Below, in pieces: positions 10,776 to 21,569 of a stretch of 21,924 nt of DNA (its first letter is position 1; each line of letters begins with the position of its first letter). The notes beneath the pieces are model-generated. The model worked only from the letters and a program-made list of their open reading frames with translations. It had not been told where the DNA came from and did not search any database. This DNA is from Saccoglossus kowalevskii (taxonomy: Eukaryota > Hemichordata > Enteropneusta > Harrimaniidae), in assembly GCF_000003605.2 (NCBI RefSeq), contig NW_003137821.1, positions 907,513 through 929,436 of the forward strand, given 5' to 3'. Both the position numbers and the translations under genes were made by a program.

Positions 10776-11133
10776 TAGGACTTCCTTAATGATTGTTACT
10801 GGCATATATATTATGTATGAAGATACAGAATCGTGTGTGACTAAATACTACTTTTATACTTTTACAACTGTAATATTGTGTCAGACAGGCAATTTATTTG
10901 AATGGTTTTATTTATTTTATATGTAAACTACTACGATGATTGAGCTATCAGGCAATTGAAATTCACATTAGAGTGATGAAAGTTTACCTAAAATTCTTTT
11001 ATTATTGTTATATGCATATGACACAATACCACAGTGATACAGAAAGCTTTTAACACAGTAGTATATTATTGTCACACATACTAGGTTGTGTGGACCACAA
11101 AAATATATGGTTGTTGTTCTTTTAGCAATTATT

Positions 11134-11217
11134 TCTCTTTTGTGGAATAAACTTCCACTCTCCGATCGCCAGTCAATCAATATCATTATTTTTAAAAGAA
11201 GTCTAAAAACTTTTTAA
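11134..11217 (+). mobile_element. LINE fragment: extreme C-terminus of ORF2
   Basis: An open frame reads LWNKLPLSDRQSINIIIFK followed by RSLKTF and a TAA at 11215-11217. The pattern 'LWN.LP..IR...s...FK..LKT.LF' closes the ORF2 protein in several LINE groups. No clear coding is seen upstream back to the RT piece at 10445-10775. The gap is far too short for the missing part of one element, so the two are either separate insertions or an element with a large internal loss. Confidence 0.6.
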
Positions 11218-11699
11218 AGTATTTCGAAAACTTGTTATTTTTTATAAAACATTTTTTTTTCAATGTGATTTGTATTCATGTTTTGTACAGCGGTGTGGGG
11301 AAGTGAACAACGATGTGAATCAAACATGGGGAGCCATATATCAATGTAAGGTACTGATTGATTTACAGCTTGAACTTTTTGACCAAACTTGGAGCCAGGG
11401 ACCAAAGGAAATTCCAAACTATATTTTGATGTGAAACATTGAACAGATAAGAGATGAGAATGTGTGTCGAGTCAGTTAGTTTCACATATCCAGTGACTGG
11501 ATTTTACGAATGGTAGCGATGAATTCTAGCTTCGCAACTATATCACTCGGTTTATTTTCCAGTTTCACTTCAACTTTGATGTTGAATGCTTGGTTTAACT
11601 ATTGTAGTAGGTGGATCCTCTCAACCGCTTTCAGGGGTCACTCATTTTATTCATATATTGTAAGACCATGCATCGGTTAGCTGCTATACAGATACTTTA

Positions 11700-12545
11700 T
11701 GGTTGCTGCCTAAATAATCCGTTCATATACCAGGGTTATCTTTGTGCTGATAAATGTACTGGGGTTATGCACAAGTTTGAATCGGAAAGAATAAATGGAA
11801 AAGGTGCAAAGAAGGCAATTTTGGCATTTGCCTCAGATAATAGTTTAGCCACCTTTGCAAACAACTCGTCTTGTTTAGACATGGGTTCAGGATCAAAGAT
11901 TGTGATTTTATTGGGCTTCCGGGAATCCATACAAAATCAAAGACTTCCATTATGATGAGGATTCTTAAGCATAATTGATAAGCAATAAGCTGAATCGGGT
12001 CATTTAATTATTTTAATTATTCATCATATCGCGTGCCTTCTTACTCACAACACTACATGTTGCAAAGGGGGTATTGCATGCTCAGAACAAACGGGAACTT
12101 ACATGGTCTGTTGTATGTCATGCCAAACAATGTTTGTCTTGTCTGTGAATGTGACCTTATATTATCTCATCACCTATTGCACTACTATGATATAAAAATC
12201 AGTAAGTTCAGGTCCAAGATGTACATCTTGAATGATTTCTTTCTCTTGCAAATGAACTGTACCTTCTATACCATGGTCAGCAGGTACAATTTCAATCAAG
12301 CTGTAGACATATGGGTGTGTTCAGTGTTGTCAGAACCACACACTTCTTCAACAAGATACAGTTTGTATATACTTTGCAAGATTCGTTCCTTAACATGGAG
12401 TTTATCTTGATTTTACATGCTTGATACTGATCACGCGACTGAAGTATTTTGTAGGTGTCCACCAATCGATTTTGAAGGTCATTAACGTATTCATATGTAA
12501 CCTTAACGTTTTCACCACCAGAATTTCCCGCCCAAATTTTTCTGC
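11700..12545 (-). mobile_element. Ty3/gypsy LTR-retrotransposon fossil, Gmr1-like, pol part
   Basis: Reading from 12545 down on the minus strand, a segment like the integrase C-terminal linker of Ty3/gypsy elements comes first (VTYEYVNDLQNRL), then the acidic linker that precedes reverse transcriptase (VHLGPELTD, then VTFTDK), then the beginning of reverse transcriptase (FDPEPM...ELFAKVAK). Integrase before reverse transcriptase is the order known for the Gmr1 lineage of Ty3/gypsy, first described in fish and other deuterostomes. It is clearly broken, with on the order of ten or more interruptions in the recognised part, and looks old. No LTRs were found. Plus-strand open frames at 11611-11955 and 12033-12410 are shadows of this fossil. 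Family recall is by memory of motifs, not by search. Confidence 0.65.
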
Positions 12546-13450
12546 ACTTTTTCTATTCTGTAATATTTCTGGAAATGAACAGTAATTTTAAAGCCAATAA
12601 ACAAAATGTGAGTCAATTTTCAGTTTTTACTCAAAAATATGGCTATTTTTGATCAAAACTTCTGAAGGGAAGTGGGGAAAATAAAAAATTTGCGAATTTG
12701 AGATTAACATCTTCAGTGCAGTAGACCATGTTTAATGTGAAATGTTATACTCTACTTACCATTTGCTCCTACTGTATTATTGACGGTATACATAACTAAC
12801 CTTTTCATTTGTTGTAATTAATACAAACTGTCCATGGACACCACAATAACATGAATTCTAGTACTGGCTGTGTACACTTCTTTTTTGTCCGGAACTGACC
12901 TCTAAACACTATGTATAACCTCGAGTCCATTAGGCTTCTGATTGGCACCATCTTGGACATCAGTCAAGGAATTTCCAAGCTGATCATCAGCCAAATGTCC
13001 CTCATAAATGACACCCGTGTTCACCATATGGTAAGTGCATAACCAGGAATTCACAATGGTTGCCTTCTGGGGTGGGGTTAAGGAATCGCCGTCAACCTTC
13101 TGTCCTTCAGGCAAATCACCTGTGTTTGATACACCAACTGTATGACATGGAATTCCACCCTAAGTACACTCTTAGGATGATCAATATTTGGTCCATCTGG
13201 CCGGTCCGGGTGTATGTGTTTGGAGACTAGTACCTTAATTGCCAGGAATTTTTCGATTTAGTGACAATTGTATCACAAAGAGTTGTACCTTCACTGTACA
13301 TAAAATGCATGATAAACTTGCGGACATAAATTTTGTTTTATCCTTTCTCTCTCAACTTTAGCTGCCCGTGCGACCTACTCTTGCTCAATATTTGCGGCTT
13401 GTTCAAATATTTCTTTTTGTTTAGTTAGCTCTCTCATATTAACATGTCGC
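12546..13450 (-). other. coding-like pieces upstream of the gypsy fossil, unrecognised
   Basis: On the same strand and upstream of the pol fossil are two protein-like pieces. One, around 13300-13430, is a charged, helix-like segment with MRELTKQKEIFEQAANIEQE, resembling the coiled-coil part of gag proteins. The other, 12902-13140, is an open frame rich in Asp, Gly, Asn and Gln (SLTPPQKATIVNSW, then GVIYEGHLADDQ) that I do not recognise. Position and strand suggest gag or protease-side remains of the same element, but a host exon or a different element is possible. The rest of the interval shows nothing. Confidence 0.35.
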
Positions 13451-13719
13451 GACTAATTCAGTTTTTCCTTAGGCCAGTATGTTTATTGAGCTACAATCTC
13501 AATACTACACTTGTAACCCATATTATCTGACTCCCAGAAAGGTGGAGTGGAAATTACAGAGTGGTCGTAATTTCCCAAACCTGGTACACCATATAACCGA
13601 TAAGAAAGAGATTTGTACACCAGTCTGAGATATATATGAACATAATAATTTAATATTTAACTGCTTCAGATCGCGCGAGAGTTTTAATACAAAATAATGA
13701 AAATAATCAGTGTTATTAC

Positions 13720-14590
13720 CCTTGTCACGTTTATAGACATGTTTTTGATTTGATTTGATTTGATTGAATTGTTTATATGAATTCTGGCCCACAACATGTT
13801 TTCAATTTATCTCTTGAGAAATACACGTAAATGTTGAATACTTTAATTGGACGTGATTTGAATTTATGTGCTAACTGTAATATTGTTTGATAACCTCACT
13901 CGAAAGACATTTGGGCAATACTGATAAATATGGTTCACAACGCGATGTGGTTCTTTGGTGTAGTGCGGCACATTTGCATATTCCAAACTAGAAACGATTA
14001 TGTGTATTTTTTTAAGATGGTTGTTTTGAAAAGACGTTCATGGCATAGAAGGTATAATCTCTGTAAAACGAAAGCGAAAGCTAACATTTCATTTCTTGTC
14101 GTATGTGTACGATACTCATATTAATATTGTTTTCTTTTTTTAAGTTAAATAGCCTGCATGTCAGTACATACACTCGTATTGTGTGCATACTTGGTTTTCT
14201 CGTAATATCCCTATGGTATTGAGAGTCAGTTAGGGGACTGACAAACTAACGAAACATAATTGAAACTCGAACGGCTATCCTTTAATGATTTGACTTAACG
14301 ACTATCAGGGTCACAGTAGGTTTGGTTATGCTATTAGTTATAAAGCATTGCCGAAATTACGAATGCAATTGTTAAAGCAATTGATAACACTTTAAAGTAA
14401 CCAGGCGCAGTTATAGCTACTCAAAATATTATACAAACATGGAAACGAGAAATATTTAATATGATAAATTTGATTGTTGGATAAATTCAATCATCCGGTT
14501 GATTAGTAAACGTGACACTGGTGATATGTTATCATGAAAAAATGTCCGTCATTTCAATAAAGTACGAACGTTAACGTATTTTATGAGTTT
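13720..14590. repeat. diverged long repeat, copy R3
   Basis: R3 starts with the block shared with R1 (13719-13790 with 6776-6845) and with R4 (13760-13870 with 15880-15965, around tctcttgagaaatacac). It then follows R2 (13870-13930 with 9665-9730; 14181-14219 with the right arm of the R2 hairpin; 14243-14470 with 10131-10320) and ends with the block shared with R1 (14500-14587 with 7243-7350). The shared order makes chance similarity unlikely. The short plus-strand frame at 13930-14124 is not conserved between copies and is not called. Confidence 0.65.
13745..13764. repeat. TTGAT x4 micro-repeat
   Basis: Four tandem TTGAT units lie within R3. The matching place in R1 (about 6800) has only one such unit, so the expansion happened in this copy after the copies separated. 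Confidence 0.8.
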
Positions 14591-14599
14591 GTTACAGAG

Positions 14600-15845
14600 A
14601 ACAATTAGTATTAATCGAATGTTGTGGATCTTGCTCATGTGGGAATATTACAACAGAACGATATCTTGTTTCTGTCATTGTGTGAATAATCGAATGAAAC
14701 ATGATAGAAATTGATTGTGAACACAAAATTAACATTAAATATTGCATTTTGTATGCGATCAAAAATAAATCTAGCATAAAAAAATTAAATATCACTGTTT
14801 CAACCTAAAATACATTTAAATTGTGTTAGATTAGGTACACAATTTCAATATATTATCAATCAGTTCTCAGCCATACTTGTGATGATTTTATTTTAAGGTA
14901 TAAATATATATGATGCCATGGTTTCATATTCTCCAGTTAATTTACTATTATTATAACTCTTGGTGACGTGTTCTAGTCCTTGGTTTATTTCTGTAATCTT
15001 TTGTTAGTATGCAGAGTAGAATGTAAACCGATCAATAGAGTTTCTTGGGGGAGAAATGGGAATTAGGTAGATTTTTCCATGGTAGGTGGCATGCTTTGAA
15101 TTATTCATCAAATGACAAAGGATGTACTACATCTTTTGTGTTTATGTAAATTAACACACGTCAAGCGCTGTGCACTGGTAATGAGAATATATGTATATGC
15201 TACAACATATTCGTCATACTTTACGTGCCTGGTGTAGGCCGTATTGCATTCAGATGTAAATTTTAATTCACTTTTAAAGTTTCTGTACTTTTTCATGACT
15301 TATTATTGCATATGGCTTGAAGATGACCATTAAAAACGTTCCTCGGAACCCCATGGTAATGTCACAAAAGAAGACTGGGTGCATTTGCTGGAGCGCATAG
15401 ATTAATTTTCACAGACACATCATTCAAGAAAGGGACTGGTGTTAAAAAGTTGTATTGACACGATATACACTTACTACGTATACGGCTCGGTGTGATTTGT
15501 TGTTGTTGTTAATGTGTTAACACAATAAGTGGTGAATGCAGTCGTGTTATCTAGGGTCCCGGATACTTGTAAAGAACAATGACAAACAATCACTAGTCTC
15601 ATATTTATCACATATTTTAACAGTAATTTTAATTGATAATATAATTAGATAATTAATTAGTGAGACGTTTGTGAAAATATAGAAGAATAAATACTTTATT
15701 CAAATTGAATGCATTTATCTGAAAAGGGTGTGAAAGTTCTTTACACAACTATAATGTTGTGTGGTATCTATTCCACCAATTCATGTAAATTCGTGTAAAT
15801 TGCACACGTTCACCAATTCGAATAAGTAAAATATTATGACTATAA
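14600..15845. other. gene-free stretch
   Basis: Nothing coding or repetitive is recognised. A slightly more balanced base composition appears around 15330-15450, with a brief readable segment (HGNVTKEDWVHLLERID) on the plus strand that matches no family I know. A short GTT run lies at about 15500-15511. Confidence 0.4.
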
Positions 15846-15849
15846 TCCC

Positions 15850-16600
15850 TCTTGTGACTTACTCTCGATTGACTATTAATTCTGAATTCTGACACAAACA
15901 CCATTGCAGCTTGCCTCTTGAGGAATATACACACATGTAATATATTGCAAGTAGACGGTCAGATGTGGATTTACTACTTTGAGGTCAATTCGCAATGTTA
16001 GAGGATTTGTAGTTGGACATAATAGTACGTAAGAGTGTTGAGTTTGATTAAGCATGCCTTTCAATAACAAGTTTGTAAATGTGACTTAACATGCAACAGA
16101 CCTGACATACTAACAGTTAAACATTTGAGAACACATACCATAATATTTAACATGAAAGCATGGTGAAGCAATTACGTAATGTGGGACACAAGTAAGCAAA
16201 ATCTAGTATTCATGGATATTGAATGTCAAATTTGAGCTGAATTATCATTCGTTTAAGAATAGCCTTGACTCAGAGGCATCAATAACGAAAAATGTATATT
16301 TCACATCTAGTTTCTAATTACATGGAGATTGAATTGAAGTAATTTATTTCTTGGAATTGCGTACTGAATGGTAACTCATTCGATAGAATTATTCTCTATG
16401 CTGGTTAAGCAGCAAACATCCCAACAGATTTAATGTTGTATGAAGTTGCGTAATCGATTTTGGCAAAACATGTCAAAAGAACTTACAGATCATTGAAAAG
16501 CTTGATATAAATTATTGCAACCATATTCTAGTTGTATTGTTTGGGGACACTACTGCGTTTTGCATTCGAGACGAAGTAATTATGTTTATGGAGTCAATTC
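15850..16600. repeat. diverged long repeat, copy R4
   Basis: Bases 15850-15965 match R3 13720-13870 (cttgt.ac, gaattctg.c.cacaa, ctcttgag.aatacac). Bases 16307-16520 match R2 9090-9290 (ctagtttcta, gcgtactgaatg.taactc, then taatcgattttgg.ca). Within R4 the words gaggtcaattcgcaatg (near 15980) and ggagtcaattcgtaatg (near 16590) suggest an internal duplication. This copy is the most decayed of the four. Confidence 0.5.
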
Positions 16601-16632
16601 GTAATGTCTTTCTACAGAACTAGTAAAGATCG

Positions 16633-17052
16633 ATGCTTGTAGTAACGGCCTGTCATCGGAAAGACTGTGGATGTACCATCAGCTGTGCAAACAGAGGGTA
16701 TTTTACACATTTTGCCCGGCTCGTGGAATTTCATTTTGACAGTGCGCGTAAAGAACATGGTGGCGATGTTGCTACAAAATTACATTATGCCGTTCTTGTA
16801 ACTACAATTGTGCACCAGACAAGAAACGAACATTGCACCATTCTATTGCCAGCTCCCATACTTTTCGCAATGTCAATATTCGAATTGAGTAAAATGTTTA
16901 TTTACATTATGCACTATTTATCATATTTTATATTACTATTATATTTCACATTTTTTGCAAGTTGGGCTTTTTATTTTATTTTGTTTTACTTTGGAATTGC
17001 GGGTTCGATAAATTGTAAATATGTTTACAAGAAAGTGAATCTTGCATTTTAA
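16633..17052 (+). other. 139-codon open frame, unrecognised, probably chance
   Basis: The frame has an N-terminal half with mixed residues, including several Cys and His (HRKDCGCTISCANRGYF), and a C-terminal half that is a long Phe/Leu/Ile/Tyr-rich stretch coded by T-rich DNA. No signal peptide, catalytic motif or family similarity is recognised. The hydrophobic half is what T-rich DNA gives in this frame, so it is not evidence for membrane segments. It follows repeat copy R4 directly. I keep it only because it is the second longest open frame in the window. Confidence 0.1.
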
Positions 17053-17059
17053 AATACCC

Positions 17060-18550
17060 TTTGATTCAGTAATCACTGTATGACACATTAAATTATCTGT
17101 CAATATGTCTATGCACATATTTTGTCTTTTGTTTTGTGATGTTGTACTTTTCAACATGACATTTGTAATAGGTTAGATGCATTATAAATTGTTAGTTGAG
17201 TTAATATTGCAACCGTTTATCGTTAGTAATTTATCATAATCATGACCATGATCTTTTATAATATGTATTATTCAATCAATTGTCAGGTTTTCAGCTCTAC
17301 AAAAAAAAAAACTGTCGTAAAAATATATCTGTTTCATAACGTGTTTGATTTATTTGTTAACAAACTGTTAATTTACTACATTCATGAGTTTATAGCCAAC
17401 CCAATGTTATGTTGTGGACTGTTTTACACAGTATCGTACCAGCAAATTAGTATTAAGTTAAATTAGTTTACAATTATAGACAGTTACCAGAATAGTAATA
17501 TTTTATCAGAATTGATCATTTATGGAATAAATTAATGATTCACACCGCTAGTGTGTCAATCACTTAAACACAAATAAAAGCTTCAATCTGATTAGTAACG
17601 TTAATTAGAAAGATCAGACTATACAATTAATTAATTGATATGTAAATATGTGTTTGATAAAGAAAGATGTGTTACTTTAATCATTCTATATCTACTTATT
17701 TTGGGAACTTTTATTTTTTGTTTTCTTCGTAATTTTGTTAATAAAATATAATTTACATTAGTCGTGATATATAAATGTAAGGAAGCACGCCTTGATTTGG
17801 TTATTTTACAATGTCTGAACTACCCATACAGTAAATAAAGTTCAGTTTCCATGACTGCATGGTAATGTTTTGTATTCAATGGTCAATGCACGACATTTGT
17901 CGCGATATTTGGTATTTTAAATTACTTAGATCACGATGAAAATAGAACGACACCATAGGGGTTGTTAGGTAATGACCTTTTTATCGTGCATGGTTTCATC
18001 AAAATGTATATGCTGTTGGCGATTAGAAATGACTTCGCATCATTTGTTGTCATTTTCTTTGACAATAGATGCGAGGACCAAAGGCATACACAAAGACTCA
18101 GCGTGCACTCGTGGTTGGTCATTTGTAGAACATTTCAGAGTTGATAAGGGCAAACGTGATACTGTGTACGATTTAAAAACAAAACAAATGAAACTGTTTT
18201 GATTATGTCTGAACATAACTTCATGTAATATAATTTAGTGACAGTTTTGAAAAAGAAAAGTGGTCCGATTTAAAATCATTGCACATGTAAATTATAAATG
18301 AACCCTACAAATTTTACAATATCTTTGCCCTGTCCAAATTAAGTCCTACTTTCACTGTATTTATGTGTGTAATAATAAATTTTAAAAACATGGTTATAGT
18401 TATAAAGAATGAACTAGTGATAGAATCCAAGATCGTATTTTCAGTGTTGAACAGTGGAAGAGTGTGAATGTGGACGTTGTTTATTATAATTTAAATGTTC
18501 TTAGTTTATATTCAAATGCTCTCAGACAAAAATTGCAGACATGATACCAA
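17060..18550. other. gene-free stretch, possible fifth repeat piece
   Basis: No coding is recognised. Bases 17175-17215 (ttataaattgttagttgag, then attgcaacc) resemble 9251-9285 in R2 and 16500-16520 in R4, and 17070-17095 (gtaatcactgtatgacac) resembles 9220-9240, so a very decayed fifth copy may lie here. Short overlapping open frames at 17931-18202 on both strands have no family resemblance. Confidence 0.35.
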
Positions 18551-19250
18551 GTCTGCACATAACATGCTGTGCGGTGTGTTACTTTATAATTCCGTAATTC
18601 TCCCAAATGTATCATATGGTTTAGAGTCTTGGCTAATACTTACCGCACTTCCCTTGATCCAATTTATAAACAAGAACAACAACAACAACTGGTTCGCATT
18701 ACAATGTTTAAAAACAGACTCACTCACAGCACACTTCCCGGGATTTCTTTACATTTACGGCCAACACAAGCTCCAGCTAGCAGGTTTATTCAGGATCTAT
18801 AAACAATGATACCCCAGTGATCTAAGTAATTATTTCTCTTTTCCTGGCCATTCATACCATACTAGATTCTTGTCAAATGAAAACGTTGCCTGCCCACATA
18901 AAAGAACTACCTTTTGTCAATTAGCCCCAGATTACTCTGGAACCAAATTGTGGAATAGCCTCCCTAACCATATTAGAAATATTTCAAATTGCAATACTTT
19001 CAAGCAAATATTGAAAGCACATTTAGCCAACTCACATAGTTAGTTTTCTATTCGCATACAAGTAGTGAAAAACAACTACCATGTAAAACATTATTGTTAA
19101 CCGAGTTTATTGTATTTATATTTGTATTTATTTTTATTTCTATTAGATTGTATTAATGTAATTTTATTTCTTAACAAACGCCCGCCAAAATGATTATTTA
19201 ACAGACTAGACTAGCTTCACCTAAGCTATTTTCTGCTGCCCAACCATTAC
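18550..19250 (+). mobile_element. 5'-truncated LINE: C-terminal part of ORF2 and 3' UTR
   Basis: Pieces typical of the end of a CR1/jockey-type LINE ORF2 are read in order: LLYNSVILPNVSYGLESW (18567-18635), TYRTSLDPIYKQ in the next frame (from 18641), HKLQLAGLFRIYK (from about 18765), then from 18810 to 19043 an uninterrupted 77-codon C-terminus with YFSFPGHSYHTRF, TTFCQLAPDYSGTKLWNSLP and FKQILKAHL before a TAG. Decay in the rest is light: two frame changes and one in-frame stop at 18807-18809. An AT-rich 3' UTR follows, perhaps to about 19250, by resemblance to the tails of such elements. The RT core is absent. The C-terminal frame has no ATG. Confidence 0.8.
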
Positions 19251-19404
19251 TGCTCATCTTATCTCACACTATGATTTGCCATACCTTACACAGCACATAC
19301 GCACGAACTGCATTATATAATCGAAGCTCATTTTGTTTAAAATGAAATTACTATGAATGCTTTCTTGGTTTATAACAAAATACCAACACTCGCGTAAGAC
19401 ATAA

Positions 19405-20130
19405 TAATTGATCTTGTTACGAGGAACATATTTCCGAAGTAAAAAAATAAGTGATATCTACAGTGAATTAATCTTCTAGTCTCGAGTTTTGCAAGGTGTT
19501 TAATTTCATTTAAGTGTCGGAAGTTAAAGTCGGAACGTCACTTAATGATGTGGTGTATGCCTTGTGAATATCAAGTAGTTTATTCGCCTTAGACCAACAG
19601 TTTATATCCGTTGGTGATGTGAGTGAGACAGACTTACATAGTTACATGCCTTTTAATGGATACCCTCTATTATACGTATCAAAATCAGTTAGTAAATCGA
19701 TGCAAAAATTGTGCCACTCTTTCATATATGTATTTTTTACCAAAAAAGTTAAGACTCTCAACACCATATACGACAAATGAACATGAACTGTAATAAAATA
19801 TCTATGTTTATTTTTATCTATATTATTATTTCTAATATTACTACCTTACTTAGTCCTTGCCAAACAACAAAATATTACGCAAAATATTAAAGTTATAAAA
19901 AACAAGTGTGGAGATTATGCTCCATAGCTCATCAAATGAACTGTCACCTACAAATGATTTATATTCTAGTCTTAGGTTACGCAACGTGTTTAATGTCGTA
20001 TTAGCTGTATTCAGTTAATACCCGTTGGTGACGTGAGTATATCAGTCTCACATAGTTAAATTACATTGAAAGTACTCTCTACATCTTGTATCTTATTACT
20101 GTCTATGCCCTTAGTAAATACGACGGTTTG
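19405..20130. repeat. diverged tandem duplication, two units
   Basis: Bases about 19405-19700 and 19890-20130 are direct copies with gaps. Shared anchors: ttctagtct followed by gcaa.gtgtttaat (19474 and 19964), then ccgttggtga.gtgag (19608 and 20022), then acatagtta (19637 and 20049), then ttagtaaat.cga (about 19690 and 20113). The offset changes from about 490 to about 420 along the units, so the first unit has about 70 extra bases. The short plus-strand frame at 20066-20266 partly overlaps the second unit and is not supported. Confidence 0.65.
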
Positions 20131-20495
20131 TGATCAATACATTGCAACGTGTAGACTAATTGGCAACGGCAAAAATCGATGCGGCGATTCAGAGTCTAGG
20201 TTATGTATGTACTGCACACTTGTCTTTGTAGCTAATGCGTATTTTATAACATTTTATCCTCGTTGATCGCTACCTAAAAAGTGAATTATATAACACGACA
20301 TCGTAATTGACTTTCTGTAGAAGACTGTGTAAGCATTTTGCCGTGTGTTTATTTTGTATAAAGACCGGTTTCACACAACGGATATAGTCCAATCTCCTAT
20401 CAAAAAACATTTTAACAAACGCGTTTTCCGATTATTTGCAATTTAAAGATTACCCAACGACTAATTTATAAGCTAAGTTTATATTGTGTTGCAGC
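20131..20495. other. gene-free stretch
   Basis: No coding, repeat or structural RNA is recognised between the tandem duplication and the pentanucleotide satellite. Confidence 0.4.
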
Positions 20496-20610
20496 GTAGT
20501 GTAGTGTAGTGTAGTGTAGTGTAGTGTAGTGTAGTGTAGTGTAGTGTAGTGTAGTGTAGTGTAGTGTAGTGCAGTGTAGTGTAGTGTAGTGTAGTGTTGT
20601 GTAGTGTAGT
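20496..20610. repeat. (GTAGT)23 pentanucleotide satellite
   Basis: There are 23 consecutive 5-base units, 21 perfect and two with one substitution (gcagt at 20571-20575, gttgt at 20596-20600). The first 15 units are perfect, which suggests recent expansion or homogenisation. The minus strand has no stop in any frame across it, so it yields two 60-codon pentapeptide-repeat frames there that are not genes. Confidence 0.97.
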
Positions 20611-21565
20611 GTATAACGTAACAAAACAACAATTTCCATCAGTAAACAGTGAACATGATCGCACTAGAATAATTTGGAAACCAACAATGCCGAGTACATC
20701 TGATGATTAACATTTTATCGAATGGTTTCAAGAATCCATAATAGTGTAATCATTGAATATTGAAACAAAGGTAAAATTAACCTATAAAGGCAGAAATTAT
20801 GGATAATGATTGCATGTTTACTCTGGACTCTAAACTCTTCATTTGCATTCCCAATTTCTCTGTAATCAAATGAGAACGTTATATTCTATGTATGTCCCAT
20901 CTTCAAATAGCTGTTGAAAACTGACAAATAAATTGAGAAAGTATAGTTATATAGTTGTTTTCAAGAATTATTTATTCTCCTCATGAATATCGTCTAGTAC
21001 TGTATATCTCATTTATTTACTTTGATGTTCATTATGCACATGTTTAACTGTGTATATATTTATATCTGAACTGTAACAGCGGGGGGATCACGATATATAT
21101 GCGGCATGAACTCAGCCCGAATTGTTTGAAATATGAACATAAAACGCGTTTTAAGAGCAGCGTAGTCTACATTCTACCATTTATCATATCACCCAATATT
21201 GTATATGTTTTCTTATGTACTGAGTTACTCTTAGAGTATACTGATTAAATTAATTTAATATGGCGACGTTTACGCTAGTCTGTAATAGAAAATAATGCAG
21301 ATGAAAACAGTTTTTCTATAACACATTTACAACGACCTAACGAATGAATTCGCCGTAGTGGCCAGCGGTGACTCCATAATCGGCTAAGCGACGCTAAATG
21401 CAATTTATGTCTGCGGGGAGTTGATAGTATAAATGTAATTATCTCATAAAATCGTTATGATTCGTCTTTTATCAATAATAATTCACTGTATCGTATCGTT
21501 GCTCAAATCGTTCAAATATAGCTTTCATTATTAGTTGACACCATTTCAACCAAGCAGACGTTCCC
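20611..21565. other. gene-free stretch
   Basis: No coding is recognised. A patch of higher G+C at about 21340-21425 precedes the possible reverse transcriptase piece but does not itself read as a known protein. Confidence 0.4.
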
Positions 21566-21569
21566 ACTC

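Noticed and set aside
11611-12410. Plus-strand open frames of 114 and 125 codons
   Set aside because: They lie opposite the minus-strand gypsy pol fossil and are shadows of it.
12902-13114. Resemblance of SLTPPQKATIVNSW to the start of a globin
   Set aside because: Only the first dozen residues fit. The expected haem-pocket Phe and His pattern does not follow, and the frame sits beside a retroelement fossil.
16995-17010. gcgggttcgataaat, a B-box-like sequence suggesting a tRNA or SINE promoter
   Set aside because: No A box at the right distance and no cloverleaf could be drawn around it; likewise gtgttcgaattc near 100.
20450-20664. Minus-strand frames encoding a HYTTL pentapeptide repeat
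   Set aside because: Direct translation of the 5-base satellite, which has no stop in any minus-strand frame.
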